Assembly (NCBI GenBank): GCA_963770275.1 | Contig: CAVYPD010000047.1 | Coordinates: 1 to 64,000, forward strand | Direction: 5' to 3' | DNA: 64,000 nucleotides | From: Roseiarcus sp963770275 | Lineage (GTDB): Bacteria > Pseudomonadota > Alphaproteobacteria > Rhizobiales > Beijerinckiaceae | In this document: positions 56,124 through 64,000 of the stretch, piece by piece | Numbering within the stretch: position 1 is the first letter of the stretch | Layout of the letters: every line of letters begins with the position of its first letter | Notes under the pieces: model-generated | What the model saw: the letters and a program-made list of their open reading frames with translations, nothing else | Told to the model about the DNA's origin: nothing | Databases searched by the model: none | Position numbers and translations under genes: made by a program

Positions 56124-56126
56124 CGT

Positions 56127-56889
56127 CTATTGGAACAATGCCGGGGGAACGATGCTCACCTTCGGCTTGTCGCTCGCCTCGGTGGACGGGCCTTGAGTGG
56201 TGGGCACGGAGGGGAGGCCGTTGCCGATGTCCATCGAATGGGAGTCGATCCGCGGCTGCTCGGAATCATGGTTCTCGGTCGGCTGGGGCGCCGTCGAGCC
56301 CGATCCGTCCACTTTCGCCGTTTCACGCGGAGCGGGAGGCGGCAGAGGCGGGTCGAGAGTCGCTTTGCGTTCCGTCGGGGCGGACTTCAGCTTGGCCCTA
56401 GTTCCGGCCCGCGTTTCCCCGACGCCGTAAGGGCTGACGGATGCGGGAATATGGACGTTCGCTGGACCGCCGTAAGCCGATCCTGCGGCGGGCGGGCCGG
56501 GGAAGCCCGGGCCCAGCGGCGGTTCTACGCCGCCCGGTTGAGGCTCGCCAAACTCTTCGTCGCGGGCAGCGAGCGCGGCTCCCCAATTTCGACCAGCGGC
56601 GGTGAAGTGCTCAAGGATTTGTCCGCTTCTCGCGTCGATGATGAGACGCTGATGGCCCGCGCGACCGGCACTGACGTCCGCGAGATACACCCCCGGCCGG
56701 CGCATAAGTGGCGCTGTCAAAAAATATCCTTGCGCCTCGAGACTCCGTTCGATTTCGCTGGGGAACGGCGCTCCCCACGGCGGTCATCCATTGGGCCGCC
56801 GCGGTAGGAACGAAGGCGATGGCGATGAGCGCGCCGAGCGCTGAGCCCGCCAAGCATCGGCCCAGCGCTCCGTTCAATTTGATCGTCAT
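56127..56889 (-). CDS. exported PepSY-like hypothetical protein, frameshifted
   Basis: ATG 56889 begins a signal peptide (GSALGALIAIAFVPTAAA). The first frame drifts after VGSAVP; removing one base from the CCCC at about 56761-56764 gives PSEIERSLEAQGYFLTAPLMRRPGVYLADV and RLIIDARSGQILE, a segment resembling one PepSY unit (inhibitor-like, extracytoplasmic). The remainder, about 150 residues, is a Pro/Gly/Ser-rich disordered tail. The corrected length is about 253 residues. A strong hairpin covers its ribosome binding site (see 56900-56926). Function unknown. Confidence 0.65.
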
Positions 56890-56899
56890 GCTGATCGCT

Positions 56900-56926
56900 C
56901 CCAGGATCGCCTTAGGCGATCCTGGG
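56900..56926 (-). promoter_or_regulatory. 12-bp perfect hairpin covering a ribosome binding site
   Basis: CCCAGGATCGCC-TTA-GGCGATCCTGGG is a perfect 12-bp stem. On the minus strand its 3' arm ends TGGG followed by AGCGATCAGCATG, so the GGGAG ribosome binding site of the PepSY-like gene is in the stem. It also sits 19 bases after the threonine aldolase stop and could be that gene's transcription terminator, but no T-run follows. Confidence 0.5.
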
Positions 56927-56944
56927 GCGCCGAATGCGGCGCGG

Positions 56945-58027
56945 TTACGGCGTCGCCGCGGCCGAGTCCGTAACGTCAGCGCAAATGCTCATGAGCCGAT
57001 CAATTTCTCTTGATTCGGTTTCGAACGAGGCCACCAACCTCACCAATGTTTCGCCCTTTCGAGGCGCGCGCTCCGGCGCAAGCGATCGGGTGCTCCAATC
57101 GTGGAACACTGCCCCAGCGGCGCGCCATCGCTCGACCATCGTTTTTGGCGCCACGACGAAGACTTCGTTGGCCTCCGCCGGCCATGCGAGGCGCACGCCC
57201 GACGTCCCCGCAAGGCCGCGAGCGAGCCGACGCGCCGAGGCGTTTGCTTGTTCGGCCAGCCGCAACCAGAGTCCATCCGTGATGTAAGCCTCCATTTGCG
57301 CACCAAGGAAGCGCCCCTTGGACAGGGTTTGACCGCCCCGTTTGCGCTGAAAGGCGAAATTCGTCGCGCGCGCGGAATCGAAAAACACGACGGCTTCGCA
57401 AGCAAGCGCGCCGTTCTTCGTCGCGCCAAGCGTCAGAATATCGACCCCGGCGCGCCAAGTCATGTCGGCCGGCGTCGCCTTGGCGGAAATGAGCGCGTTG
57501 GCGAAGCGCGCGCCATCCATATGTACACTGATCCCGTTGCGGTGAGCGATCGAACTCAGCTCCGAAACCTCGCTCACGCCGTAGATCGTCCCCGCTTCTG
57601 TAGCCTGGGAGAGCGACAGCGCCCCTGGTTGCGCAGACTTGACCAGCCCGCGCGGAAACCTCTCCAAGATCTCCCGCAGGCCTTCTGGAGTGATCTTGCC
57701 GCCTTCTCCCGCGATCCCAACCAGCTTAGCTCCGGCGGTGAACAGCTCCGGGGCGCCGCATTCATCGTCGTGGATATGCGCTTCCTCGTGGCAAAAAACC
57801 GCGTCCCAAGGGTTGACCAGCGCGGAAAGTGCCAGGGCGTTCGCCGCAGTGCCCGTCGCTACTAGAAAAGCTACGACTTTGGTCTCAAATACTTCGCTCA
57901 GAAGCAGTTGCGCTCGGGCGGTATAGTCATCGGCGCCGTAGGCCGGTGCGTTGACACGCGAGGACGCCACAATCGCATCCAGAATCTGGGGCGCCACGCC
58001 GGCGCCGTTATCACTGGCGAATTTCAT
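56945..58027 (-). CDS. low-specificity L-threonine aldolase
   Basis: A 360-residue PLP enzyme cleaving threonine to glycine and acetaldehyde. FASDNGAGVAPQILDAI at the start, ATGTAANALALSAL, HEEAHIHDDECGAPE, VHMDGARFANAL and the PLP-lysine motif LTLGATKNGAL are typical. The open frame extends upstream to 58261, but ATG 58027 matches the family start (KFASDN). It is divergent from gltB with about 360 bases between. Confidence 0.92.
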   Translation of the reverse strand: MKFASDNGAGVAPQILDAIVASSRVNAPAYGADDYTARAQLLLSEVFETKVVAFLVATGTAANALALSALVNPWDAVFCHEEAHIHDDECGAPELFTAGAKLVGIAGEGGKITPEGLREILERFPRGLVKSAQPGALSLSQATEAGTIYGVSEVSELSSIAHRNGISVHMDGARFANALISAKATPADMTWRAGVDILTLGATKNGALACEAVVFFDSARATNFAFQRKRGGQTLSKGRFLGAQMEAYITDGLWLRLAEQANASARRLARGLAGTSGVRLAWPAEANEVFVVAPKTMVERWRAAGAVFHDWSTRSLAPERAPRKGETLVRLVASFETESREIDRLMSICADVTDSAAATP

Positions 58028-58391
58028 GCTTGCTCCGTTTGATCCGAGCAGACAATCTGCGTCAGATTTCTCCGCCCTGGCAATTCGCCCTCGCGCTGGA
58101 GTAAAGCGCGAAAAATTTTTGGCAGGGTGCTTGTGTCGGCGGTCCATTTCTGTCATGTTCGGAAAATAGGACAGTTGTGCTGACCATTTTTGGCGCGGTG
58201 AGGCTGAGTCTTCGGCGCCAACAGAAGAGCAGGGCTCAAGCGTTGTCGGATCGAACGACAAAGACGGATCGAAAAAAATCCGACGCGTGACGCTCTTGAG
58301 CTGCGTGTTAGCAGCCGCCTTTGTCCACTATACGCCTGAAAATTCGCAATAACGGTCGCACAAGGTGCGCGACCGCTCCGGGAGCGGAAAG
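58028..58391. other. divergent promoter region between threonine aldolase and gltB
   Basis: No gene is supported; other open frames here are extensions of the two flanking genes. No specific regulator site was recognised. Confidence 0.4.
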
Positions 58392-61300
58392 ATGAACGCC
58401 ACAACCCGAGCGACGTTCGATGAGTTGCGCGACAGGTTCGTCAAGGCCAACCCTGGCCGGGACCCGCTGACGCCGCCGGCGCAGGGGCTATACGACCCAT
58501 CCAAAGAGCATGACTCGTGCGGCGTTGGCTTCGTGGCCGACATGACGAACCGCAAGTCGCACGATATCCTCGAAAAGGGCCTGCAGATTCTGATCAACCT
58601 CGACCACCGCGGCGCGGTGGGCGCGGATCCGTCACTCGGCGATGGCTGCGGCGTCTTGACCCAAATCCCGCATGCGTTCTTCGCTCCGGAATGCGCGAAG
58701 CTTGGCTTCGACTTGCCAGCGCAAGGCCACTACGCGATCGGTCAGTTCTTCATGCCGCGGCGAAGCGAGGCCCGCAAGCAGGTGCAAGCGATCGTCGAGG
58801 AGGTCGTGGCGGCCGAGGGCCTGAACCTGCTGGGCTGGCGCGAGGTGCCCGTCGACAATTCCGCGCTTGGCGAACGCGTCAAGGCGGTCGAGCCGGTGAT
58901 GCAGCAGATTTTCATCGGACGCCCAGCCGGGCTCGATAGCGAAGACGATTTCGAGCGGCGCCTGTATGTCGTGCGCAAGGTCGTCTCCAATCGCGTGGTC
59001 GCGATCGGGACGCCGGAGATACTCGAATATTACCCGGTGTCGATGTCCGCCCGAACCATTGTCTACAAGGGCATGGTGCTGGTGCGCCAGCTCGCGCCTT
59101 ACTACCGCGACCTCCTGGACCCGCGTTACGAGACCGCCCTGGCGCTGGTCCATCAACGCTTCGCGACCAACACGTTTCCATCCTGGCGTCTTGCGCACCC
59201 TTATCGGATGGTTGCACACAACGGCGAAATCAACACGTTGCGGGGCAACGTCAACTGGATGGCGGCGCGTCAGGCGAGCGTCAACTCGGAACTCTTCGGT
59301 ACCGACATCTCGAGGCTGTGGCCGATCTCCTATGAAGGCCAGTCGGACACCGCCTGCTTCGACAATGCGCTCGAGTTCCTCGTTCAGGGGGGTTATTCGC
59401 TCAGCCACGCGATGATGACGCTCATTCCGGAGGCCTGGGCCGGAAATCCGCTGATGGACGAGGAGCGACGCGCTTTCTACGAATATCATGCCGCGCTGAT
59501 GGAGCCGTGGGATGGTCCGGCGGCGATGGCGTTTACGGACGGACGCCAGATCGGCGCGACCCTCGATCGCAATGGCCTGAGGCCCGCCCGCTATTTCGTT
59601 ACCGACAACGACCTTGTCGTTCTGGCGTCGGAAATGGGCGTGCTGCCGGTGCCGGAAGAAACGATCATCGCCAAGTGGCGCCTGCAGCCGGGAAAGATGC
59701 TGCTGGTGGATCTCGAGCAGCACCGCATCGTCTCGGATGGGGAAATCAAGCAGACGCTGTCGCGCGCCCAACCGTACAGCGCTTGGCTTCGCGAAGGCCA
59801 GATCGTTCTCGAGGACCTCAACCCTGTCGAGCCGCGCACGTTACGCACCGACGTGCCGCTGCTCGATCGCCAGCAGGCTTTTGGTTACACGCAAGAAGAT
59901 CTGACGATTCTGCTCGCCCCGATGGCGACGACCGGCCAGGAAGCCGTCGGGTCGATGGGCACGGACACGCCAATCTCGGCGCTGTCGTCGAAGTCGAAGC
60001 TGCTTTACACCTACTTCAAGCAGAACTTCGCTCAGGTGACCAACCCGCCGATCGATCCGATCCGTGAAGAGCTGGTCATGAGCCTGGTCTCGTTCATCGG
60101 ACCGCGGCCCAATCTGTTCGACCTTGACGGCGCCGCCAGACGCAAGCGGCTCGAGGTGCGCCAGCCGATCCTGACCAATGAAGATCTCGAGAAGATCCGC
60201 AGCATTGGTCATTTGGAAGATTCGTTCGACACCAGAACGCTCGACATCACCTATCCGGTGAAGAAGGGCGCAGCCGGTATGGGCGAAGCGCTCCGGCGGC
60301 TCTGCGAGCGTGCAGAATCGGCAGTGCATGGCCGCTACAACATCATCATCCTTTCCGATCGCATGGTCGGTCCGGATCGAATCCCGATTCCTGCCCTTCT
60401 GGCGACGGCCGCCGTCCATCATCACTTGATCCGCAAGGGACTTCGAACTTCCGTCGGCCTCGTCGTCGAAACGGGCGAAGCACGCGAGATCCATCACTTC
60501 GCATGTCTCGCGGGCTACGGCGCCGAAGCGATAAATCCCTATCTCGCGTTCGAGACTCTGACGGCGATGGCGAAGGATTTGCCGGAGCCGATCAGCGGCT
60601 ATGAAGCGGTCAAGCGCTTCATCAAGTCGGTCGACAAGGGCCTTCTCAAGGTCATGTCGAAAATGGGCATCTCCACCTACCAGTCTTATTGCGGCGCGCA
60701 GATTGTCGACGCAGTCGGCCTCTCGCGCGCATTCATCGACGAATTCTTCTTCGGCACCGCGACCACGATCGAGGGCGCCGGCTTGGCCGAGATCGCGCAG
60801 GAGACCCAGCGCCGCCATGCGGATGCATTCGGCATATCTCCAGTCCTGAGCACTGCGCTCGAAGTCGGCGGCGAATACGCTTATCGGGTGCGTGGAGAGA
60901 CCCACAGTTGGACCCCAGAGACGGTGTCTCTGCTGCAGCATGCCGTTCGCGGCAACGCGCGCGACCGTTACGACGCCTTCGCCAAACTGCTCAACGAGCA
61001 AAGCGCACAATTGCTGACGATTCGTGGCCTCTTCCGAATCAAGACTGCGGAGGAGGACACACGAACGTCCGTGCCAATCGACGAAGTTGAGCCAGCGGTT
61101 TCGATCGTCAAGCGCTTCTCGACTGGCGCGATGTCATACGGTTCGATTTCGCGCGAGGCGCACACCACGCTCGCCATCGCAATGAACCGGATCGGCGGCA
61201 AGTCAAACACCGGCGAAGGCGGTGAAGAGTCTGACCGCTACAAGCGGATGGCCAACGGCGATTCGATGCGCAGCGCCATCAAGCAGGTCGCCTCCGGTCG

Positions 61301-63101
61301 CTTCGGTGTGACGGCGGAATACCTCGTCAACTCCGACATGATGCAGATCAAGATGGCGCAAGGGGCAAAGCCCGGCGAAGGCGGACAGTTGCCCGGCCAT
61401 AAGGTCGACGCGGTGATCGCCAAGGTGCGCCATTCCACGCAGGGCGTGGGCCTCATCTCGCCACCGCCGCACCACGACATCTACTCGATCGAAGACTTGA
61501 AGCAGCTCGTCTACGACCTGAAGAACGTCAATCCGGAGGCGCTTGTTTCAGTCAAGCTGGTGTCGGAAGTCGGCGTCGGCACGGTAGCAGCGGGCGTCGC
61601 GAAGTGCAGGGCTGACCACGTCACGATCTCTGGCTTCGAGGGCGGGACCGGGGCCTCTCCGCTGACCTCGATCAAACATGCCGGGAGCCCATGGGAGATC
61701 GGTCTCGCGGAGACACATCAGACCCTCGTGATGAACGGTCTCAGATCCCGCATCGCCGTCCAAGTCGATGGCGGCGTCCGCACCGGCCGCGACGTGGTGA
61801 TCGGGGCGCTTCTGGGCGCGGACGAGTTCGGTTTCGCCACCGCGCCGCTGATCGCCGCGGGCTGCATCATGATGCGCAAATGCCATCTGAACACTTGCCC
61901 GGTCGGGGTCGCGACGCAGGACCCGGTGCTGCGCAAGCGCTTTGTCGGCAAGCCGGAGCACGTCATCAACTATTTCTTCTTCGTCGCCGAAGAGGTGCGC
62001 GCGCTGATGGCCGAACTTGGCTACCGCACGTTCGATGAGATGGTCGGCCAGCGGCAAATGCTGGACCAGAAGAAGCTCAACGAGCACGCCAAGTCGCACG
62101 GGCTCGACTTTTCGAACCTGTTCTTCAAGCCGACTCCCTGGCCGGAAGACACCATTCACCATAGCGTCGCTCAGGATCACGAGCTCGAGATTGTGCTCGA
62201 CCGTCGTCTCATCGCCGATACGAAAGACGCTCTCGAACGCGGCAAGCACGTGCGTCTCGACCTTTCCATCCGCAACGCCGATCGGTCGACCGGAGCCATG
62301 TTGTCGGGCGTCATCGCAAGGCGATACGGGAACGCCGGCCTGCGTGATGAAGCGATCCACGTCAAATTCAAGGGCACCGCGGGGCAGAGCTTCGGGGCCT
62401 TCCTCGCCAAAGGCGTGACGCTCGAGCTCGAGGGACAGGCGAACGACTATGTCGGCAAGGGATTGTCGGGCGGGCGCATCGTCGTCTACCCGCCGCAGGA
62501 GGCGAGAAAGCTGACGCCGGAAGCCTCGATCATCGTCGGCAACACCGTTCTTTATGGCGCGACCGCCGGGGAATGCTATTTCCGCGGCGTGGCGGGCGAG
62601 CGCTTCGGGGTGCGCAATTCCGGCGCGATCGCGGTCGTCGAAGGCACCGGCGATCATGGCTGCGAATATATGACCGGGGGTGTCGTCGTGGTCATCGGTG
62701 AGACGGGGCGCAACTTCGCCGCGGGCATGTCAGGCGGCATCGCCTACGTCCTCGACGAGGGTGGCACGTTCGCCGAGCGATGTAATTTGGCAATGGTGGA
62801 GCTCAATCCGGTCGCTGCCGAGGAGGAGGTCATGCAGCGCCATCTGCATTCCGGAGGCGATCTCGAGCACCACGGCAGAGTCGACGTGATGCGCGACATG
62901 AGCCGATTCGATGCCGAGCGCCTGCATCAGTTGATCGTCAATCACGCGCGCTACACAGGTTCAACTCGCGCACGGAGCATTCTTGAGGACTGGGAGGCCT
63001 ATTTGCCGAAATTCCGCAAGGTGATGCCGGTCGAATATCGGCGCGCGCTGGCTGAGCTCGCAGCGCAAAGCGGACCGCCGATGCTTGTCGCTGGGGAGTG
63101 A
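58392..63101 (+). CDS. gltB: glutamate synthase (NADPH) large subunit
   Basis: GOGAT alpha, 1569 residues, makes two glutamates from 2-oxoglutarate and glutamine. The N-terminal Ntn amidotransferase starts at the Cys of HDSCGVGF (about residue 42) after a propeptide, as in the family. The central domain and the FMN/2-oxoglutarate site (GEGGEESDRYKRM, SGFEGGTGASPLTS) follow, then the [3Fe-4S] site in MRKCHLNTCPVGVATQ. The C-terminal glutamate-synthase beta-helix ends in the long Gly-rich repeats (VGKGLSGGRIVVYPP). ATG 58392 is chosen inside a frame open from 58365. The whole gene is intact, in contrast to many neighbours. gltD follows after about 190 bases. Confidence 0.97.
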   Translation: MNATTRATFDELRDRFVKANPGRDPLTPPAQGLYDPSKEHDSCGVGFVADMTNRKSHDILEKGLQILINLDHRGAVGADPSLGDGCGVLTQIPHAFFAPECAKLGFDLPAQGHYAIGQFFMPRRSEARKQVQAIVEEVVAAEGLNLLGWREVPVDNSALGERVKAVEPVMQQIFIGRPAGLDSEDDFERRLYVVRKVVSNRVVAIGTPEILEYYPVSMSARTIVYKGMVLVRQLAPYYRDLLDPRYETALALVHQRFATNTFPSWRLAHPYRMVAHNGEINTLRGNVNWMAARQASVNSELFGTDISRLWPISYEGQSDTACFDNALEFLVQGGYSLSHAMMTLIPEAWAGNPLMDEERRAFYEYHAALMEPWDGPAAMAFTDGRQIGATLDRNGLRPARYFVTDNDLVVLASEMGVLPVPEETIIAKWRLQPGKMLLVDLEQHRIVSDGEIKQTLSRAQPYSAWLREGQIVLEDLNPVEPRTLRTDVPLLDRQQAFGYTQEDLTILLAPMATTGQEAVGSMGTDTPISALSSKSKLLYTYFKQNFAQVTNPPIDPIREELVMSLVSFIGPRPNLFDLDGAARRKRLEVRQPILTNEDLEKIRSIGHLEDSFDTRTLDITYPVKKGAAGMGEALRRLCERAESAVHGRYNIIILSDRMVGPDRIPIPALLATAAVHHHLIRKGLRTSVGLVVETGEAREIHHFACLAGYGAEAINPYLAFETLTAMAKDLPEPISGYEAVKRFIKSVDKGLLKVMSKMGISTYQSYCGAQIVDAVGLSRAFIDEFFFGTATTIEGAGLAEIAQETQRRHADAFGISPVLSTALEVGGEYAYRVRGETHSWTPETVSLLQHAVRGNARDRYDAFAKLLNEQSAQLLTIRGLFRIKTAEEDTRTSVPIDEVEPAVSIVKRFSTGAMSYGSISREAHTTLAIAMNRIGGKSNTGEGGEESDRYKRMANGDSMRSAIKQVASGRFGVTAEYLVNSDMMQIKMAQGAKPGEGGQLPGHKVDAVIAKVRHSTQGVGLISPPPHHDIYSIEDLKQLVYDLKNVNPEALVSVKLVSEVGVGTVAAGVAKCRADHVTISGFEGGTGASPLTSIKHAGSPWEIGLAETHQTLVMNGLRSRIAVQVDGGVRTGRDVVIGALLGADEFGFATAPLIAAGCIMMRKCHLNTCPVGVATQDPVLRKRFVGKPEHVINYFFFVAEEVRALMAELGYRTFDEMVGQRQMLDQKKLNEHAKSHGLDFSNLFFKPTPWPEDTIHHSVAQDHELEIVLDRRLIADTKDALERGKHVRLDLSIRNADRSTGAMLSGVIARRYGNAGLRDEAIHVKFKGTAGQSFGAFLAKGVTLELEGQANDYVGKGLSGGRIVVYPPQEARKLTPEASIIVGNTVLYGATAGECYFRGVAGERFGVRNSGAIAVVEGTGDHGCEYMTGGVVVVIGETGRNFAAGMSGGIAYVLDEGGTFAERCNLAMVELNPVAAEEEVMQRHLHSGGDLEHHGRVDVMRDMSRFDAERLHQLIVNHARYTGSTRARSILEDWEAYLPKFRKVMPVEYRRALAELAAQSGPPMLVAGE

Positions 63102-63294
63102 ACCATCCCGGCGGCAAGCTTCGCCGATCGTCGTTGGAACTAGCCGACTGTAATTGTGGCCGACCGTCTGCCGGAACCGCCGCCCAAGATCGAACCGGCA
63201 AAGTTCTTGCAAGATAAAGTTGGCGCGTTATTGAAGCGGACCGGGGGCTCCGCGCGCGATATCGGGAGCGGCGACACGGCTCTAGGGTACCAAG
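63102..63294. other. gltB-gltD intergenic region
   Basis: A 193-base spacer with no gene; unusually long for a gltBD operon, so gltD may have its own promoter. Confidence 0.35.
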
Positions 63295-64000
63295 ATGGGC
63301 AAGGTCACGGGGTTTTTAGAGATCGATCGCGCGGACCGGCGTTATGCGCCGGCCTCCGACCGAATCCGCCACTATCGCGAGTTTATGCTGCCGTTGAGCG
63401 AGGAGGCGACGCGCAATCAGGCGTCGCGCTGCATGAATTGCGGTATCCCCTATTGTCACATCGGCTGCCCGGTCAACAACCAGATCCCCGACTGGAATGA
63501 CCTCGCATACCGCGGCGACTGGGCCGAAGCCGCGCGCAATTTGCTATCGACCAACAACTTCCCAGAAGTCACCGGGCGTGTGTGTCCCGCGCCGTGCGAA
63601 GCGTCTTGCACCCTGAACATCCAGGACTCGCCGGTCACGATCAAGACCATCGAATGCGCGATTATCGACCGCGCATACTCTGAAGGCTGGATCAAACCAG
63701 AGCCCTCGGCCCGCAAGACGGATAAGAAGGTTGCCGTTGTGGGTTCCGGTCCCGCGGGTCTCGCTTGCGCCCAGCAACTCGCGCGTGCGGGCCACGACGT
63801 TCATGTCTATGAGAAGAACGGCAAAGCCGGCGGTCTATTGCGCTATGGGATCCCCGATTTCAAGCTTGAGAAGCGCCACATCGACCGGCGGGTCAAGCAG
63901 ATGGAGGCCGAGGGCGTCACGTTCCACTACGACGCTCACATCGGCGTGACGGTGATGGGGCAAAGCCTCGTCGAAGAGTACGACGCGATCGCGCTTGCGG
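63295..64000 (+). CDS. gltD: glutamate synthase small subunit, 3' end outside the window
   Basis: GOGAT beta passes electrons from NADPH via FAD and iron-sulfur clusters to GltB. ATG 63295 starts GKVTGFLEIDR, the family start. CMNCGIPYCHIGCPVNNQIPDW carries cluster cysteines, VCPAPCEASCTL the second set, and VAVVGSGPAGLACAQQL is the FAD-binding fold; GGLLRYGIPDFKLEK follows. The frame is open to the window edge (about 235 codons seen of about 480). The other listed start region at 63156 is out of frame with these motifs. Confidence 0.95.
   Translation, partial: MGKVTGFLEIDRADRRYAPASDRIRHYREFMLPLSEEATRNQASRCMNCGIPYCHIGCPVNNQIPDWNDLAYRGDWAEAARNLLSTNNFPEVTGRVCPAPCEASCTLNIQDSPVTIKTIECAIIDRAYSEGWIKPEPSARKTDKKVAVVGSGPAGLACAQQLARAGHDVHVYEKNGKAGGLLRYGIPDFKLEKRHIDRRVKQMEAEGVTFHYDAHIGVTVMGQSLVEEYDAIALA

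Overview
The window looks like a chromosome segment of a GC-rich alphaproteobacterium, probably Hyphomicrobiales. The evidence is the coding style, two PEP-CTERM proteins of alphaproteobacterial type, a DUF3175 gene, a pst-phoU-phoB cluster with an alphaproteobacterial-type Pho box, and a selenocysteine formate dehydrogenase locus. A methylotroph-related family (Beijerinckiaceae or Methylocystaceae) would fit, but no marker here proves it.

Layout. Positions 1-5.8 kb are accessory: a truncated unknown gene, a 34-residue membrane protein, a frameshifted PEP-CTERM protein, a stand-alone HEPN-like gene, a decayed MetX-like alpha/beta hydrolase and an SDR oxidoreductase. Positions 6.0-8.1 kb carry a split nitrile hydratase/thiocyanate hydrolase-type operon (half-beta, half-beta, Co-type alpha, accessory protein) followed by the cobalt-uptake gene cbtB. 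Positions 8.5-23 kb are a selenium, formate and oxalate block: selA-selB with tRNA-Sec (selC) lying inside the 3' end of the selB reading frame, selD, then on the minus strand a bicupin oxalate decarboxylase followed by fdhA (in-frame UGA plus SECIS hairpin), fdhB, fdhC and fdhE. All components needed to make and use selenocysteine are therefore within about 13 kb, and the oxalate decarboxylase can feed formate to the dehydrogenase.

Positions 23.2-28.6 kb hold pstSCAB-phoU-phoB behind three Pho-box repeats. Positions 29-34.5 kb hold a YhaO/YhaN-type (SbcCD-like) repair pair. Positions 34.7-41.8 kb mix cell-surface genes (GT61 glycosyltransferase, His/Tyr-rich secreted protein, soluble lytic transglycosylase) with dapA and smpB. 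Positions 42.0-46.7 kb are a two-gene operon coding for a multi-TIR protein and an nSTAND NTPase with a transmembrane segment and TPR-like helices; it is the best candidate for an undescribed immune or signalling system. Positions 46.8-58 kb hold metY, membrane proteins, an acyltransferase/TylF-type methyltransferase pair flanked by gene remnants, an SbmA/BacA-like ABC exporter, a small heat-shock protein and threonine aldolase. The window ends with gltB and the start of gltD.

Sequence quality matters for reading the annotation. At least a dozen conserved genes, including probably essential dapA, are broken by single-base indels, mostly one extra base in a short homopolymer. I read most of these as sequencing or assembly errors and annotate the genes as single units with the break position. 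The MetX-like gene and the transglutaminase gene carry several lesions each and are called pseudogenes.
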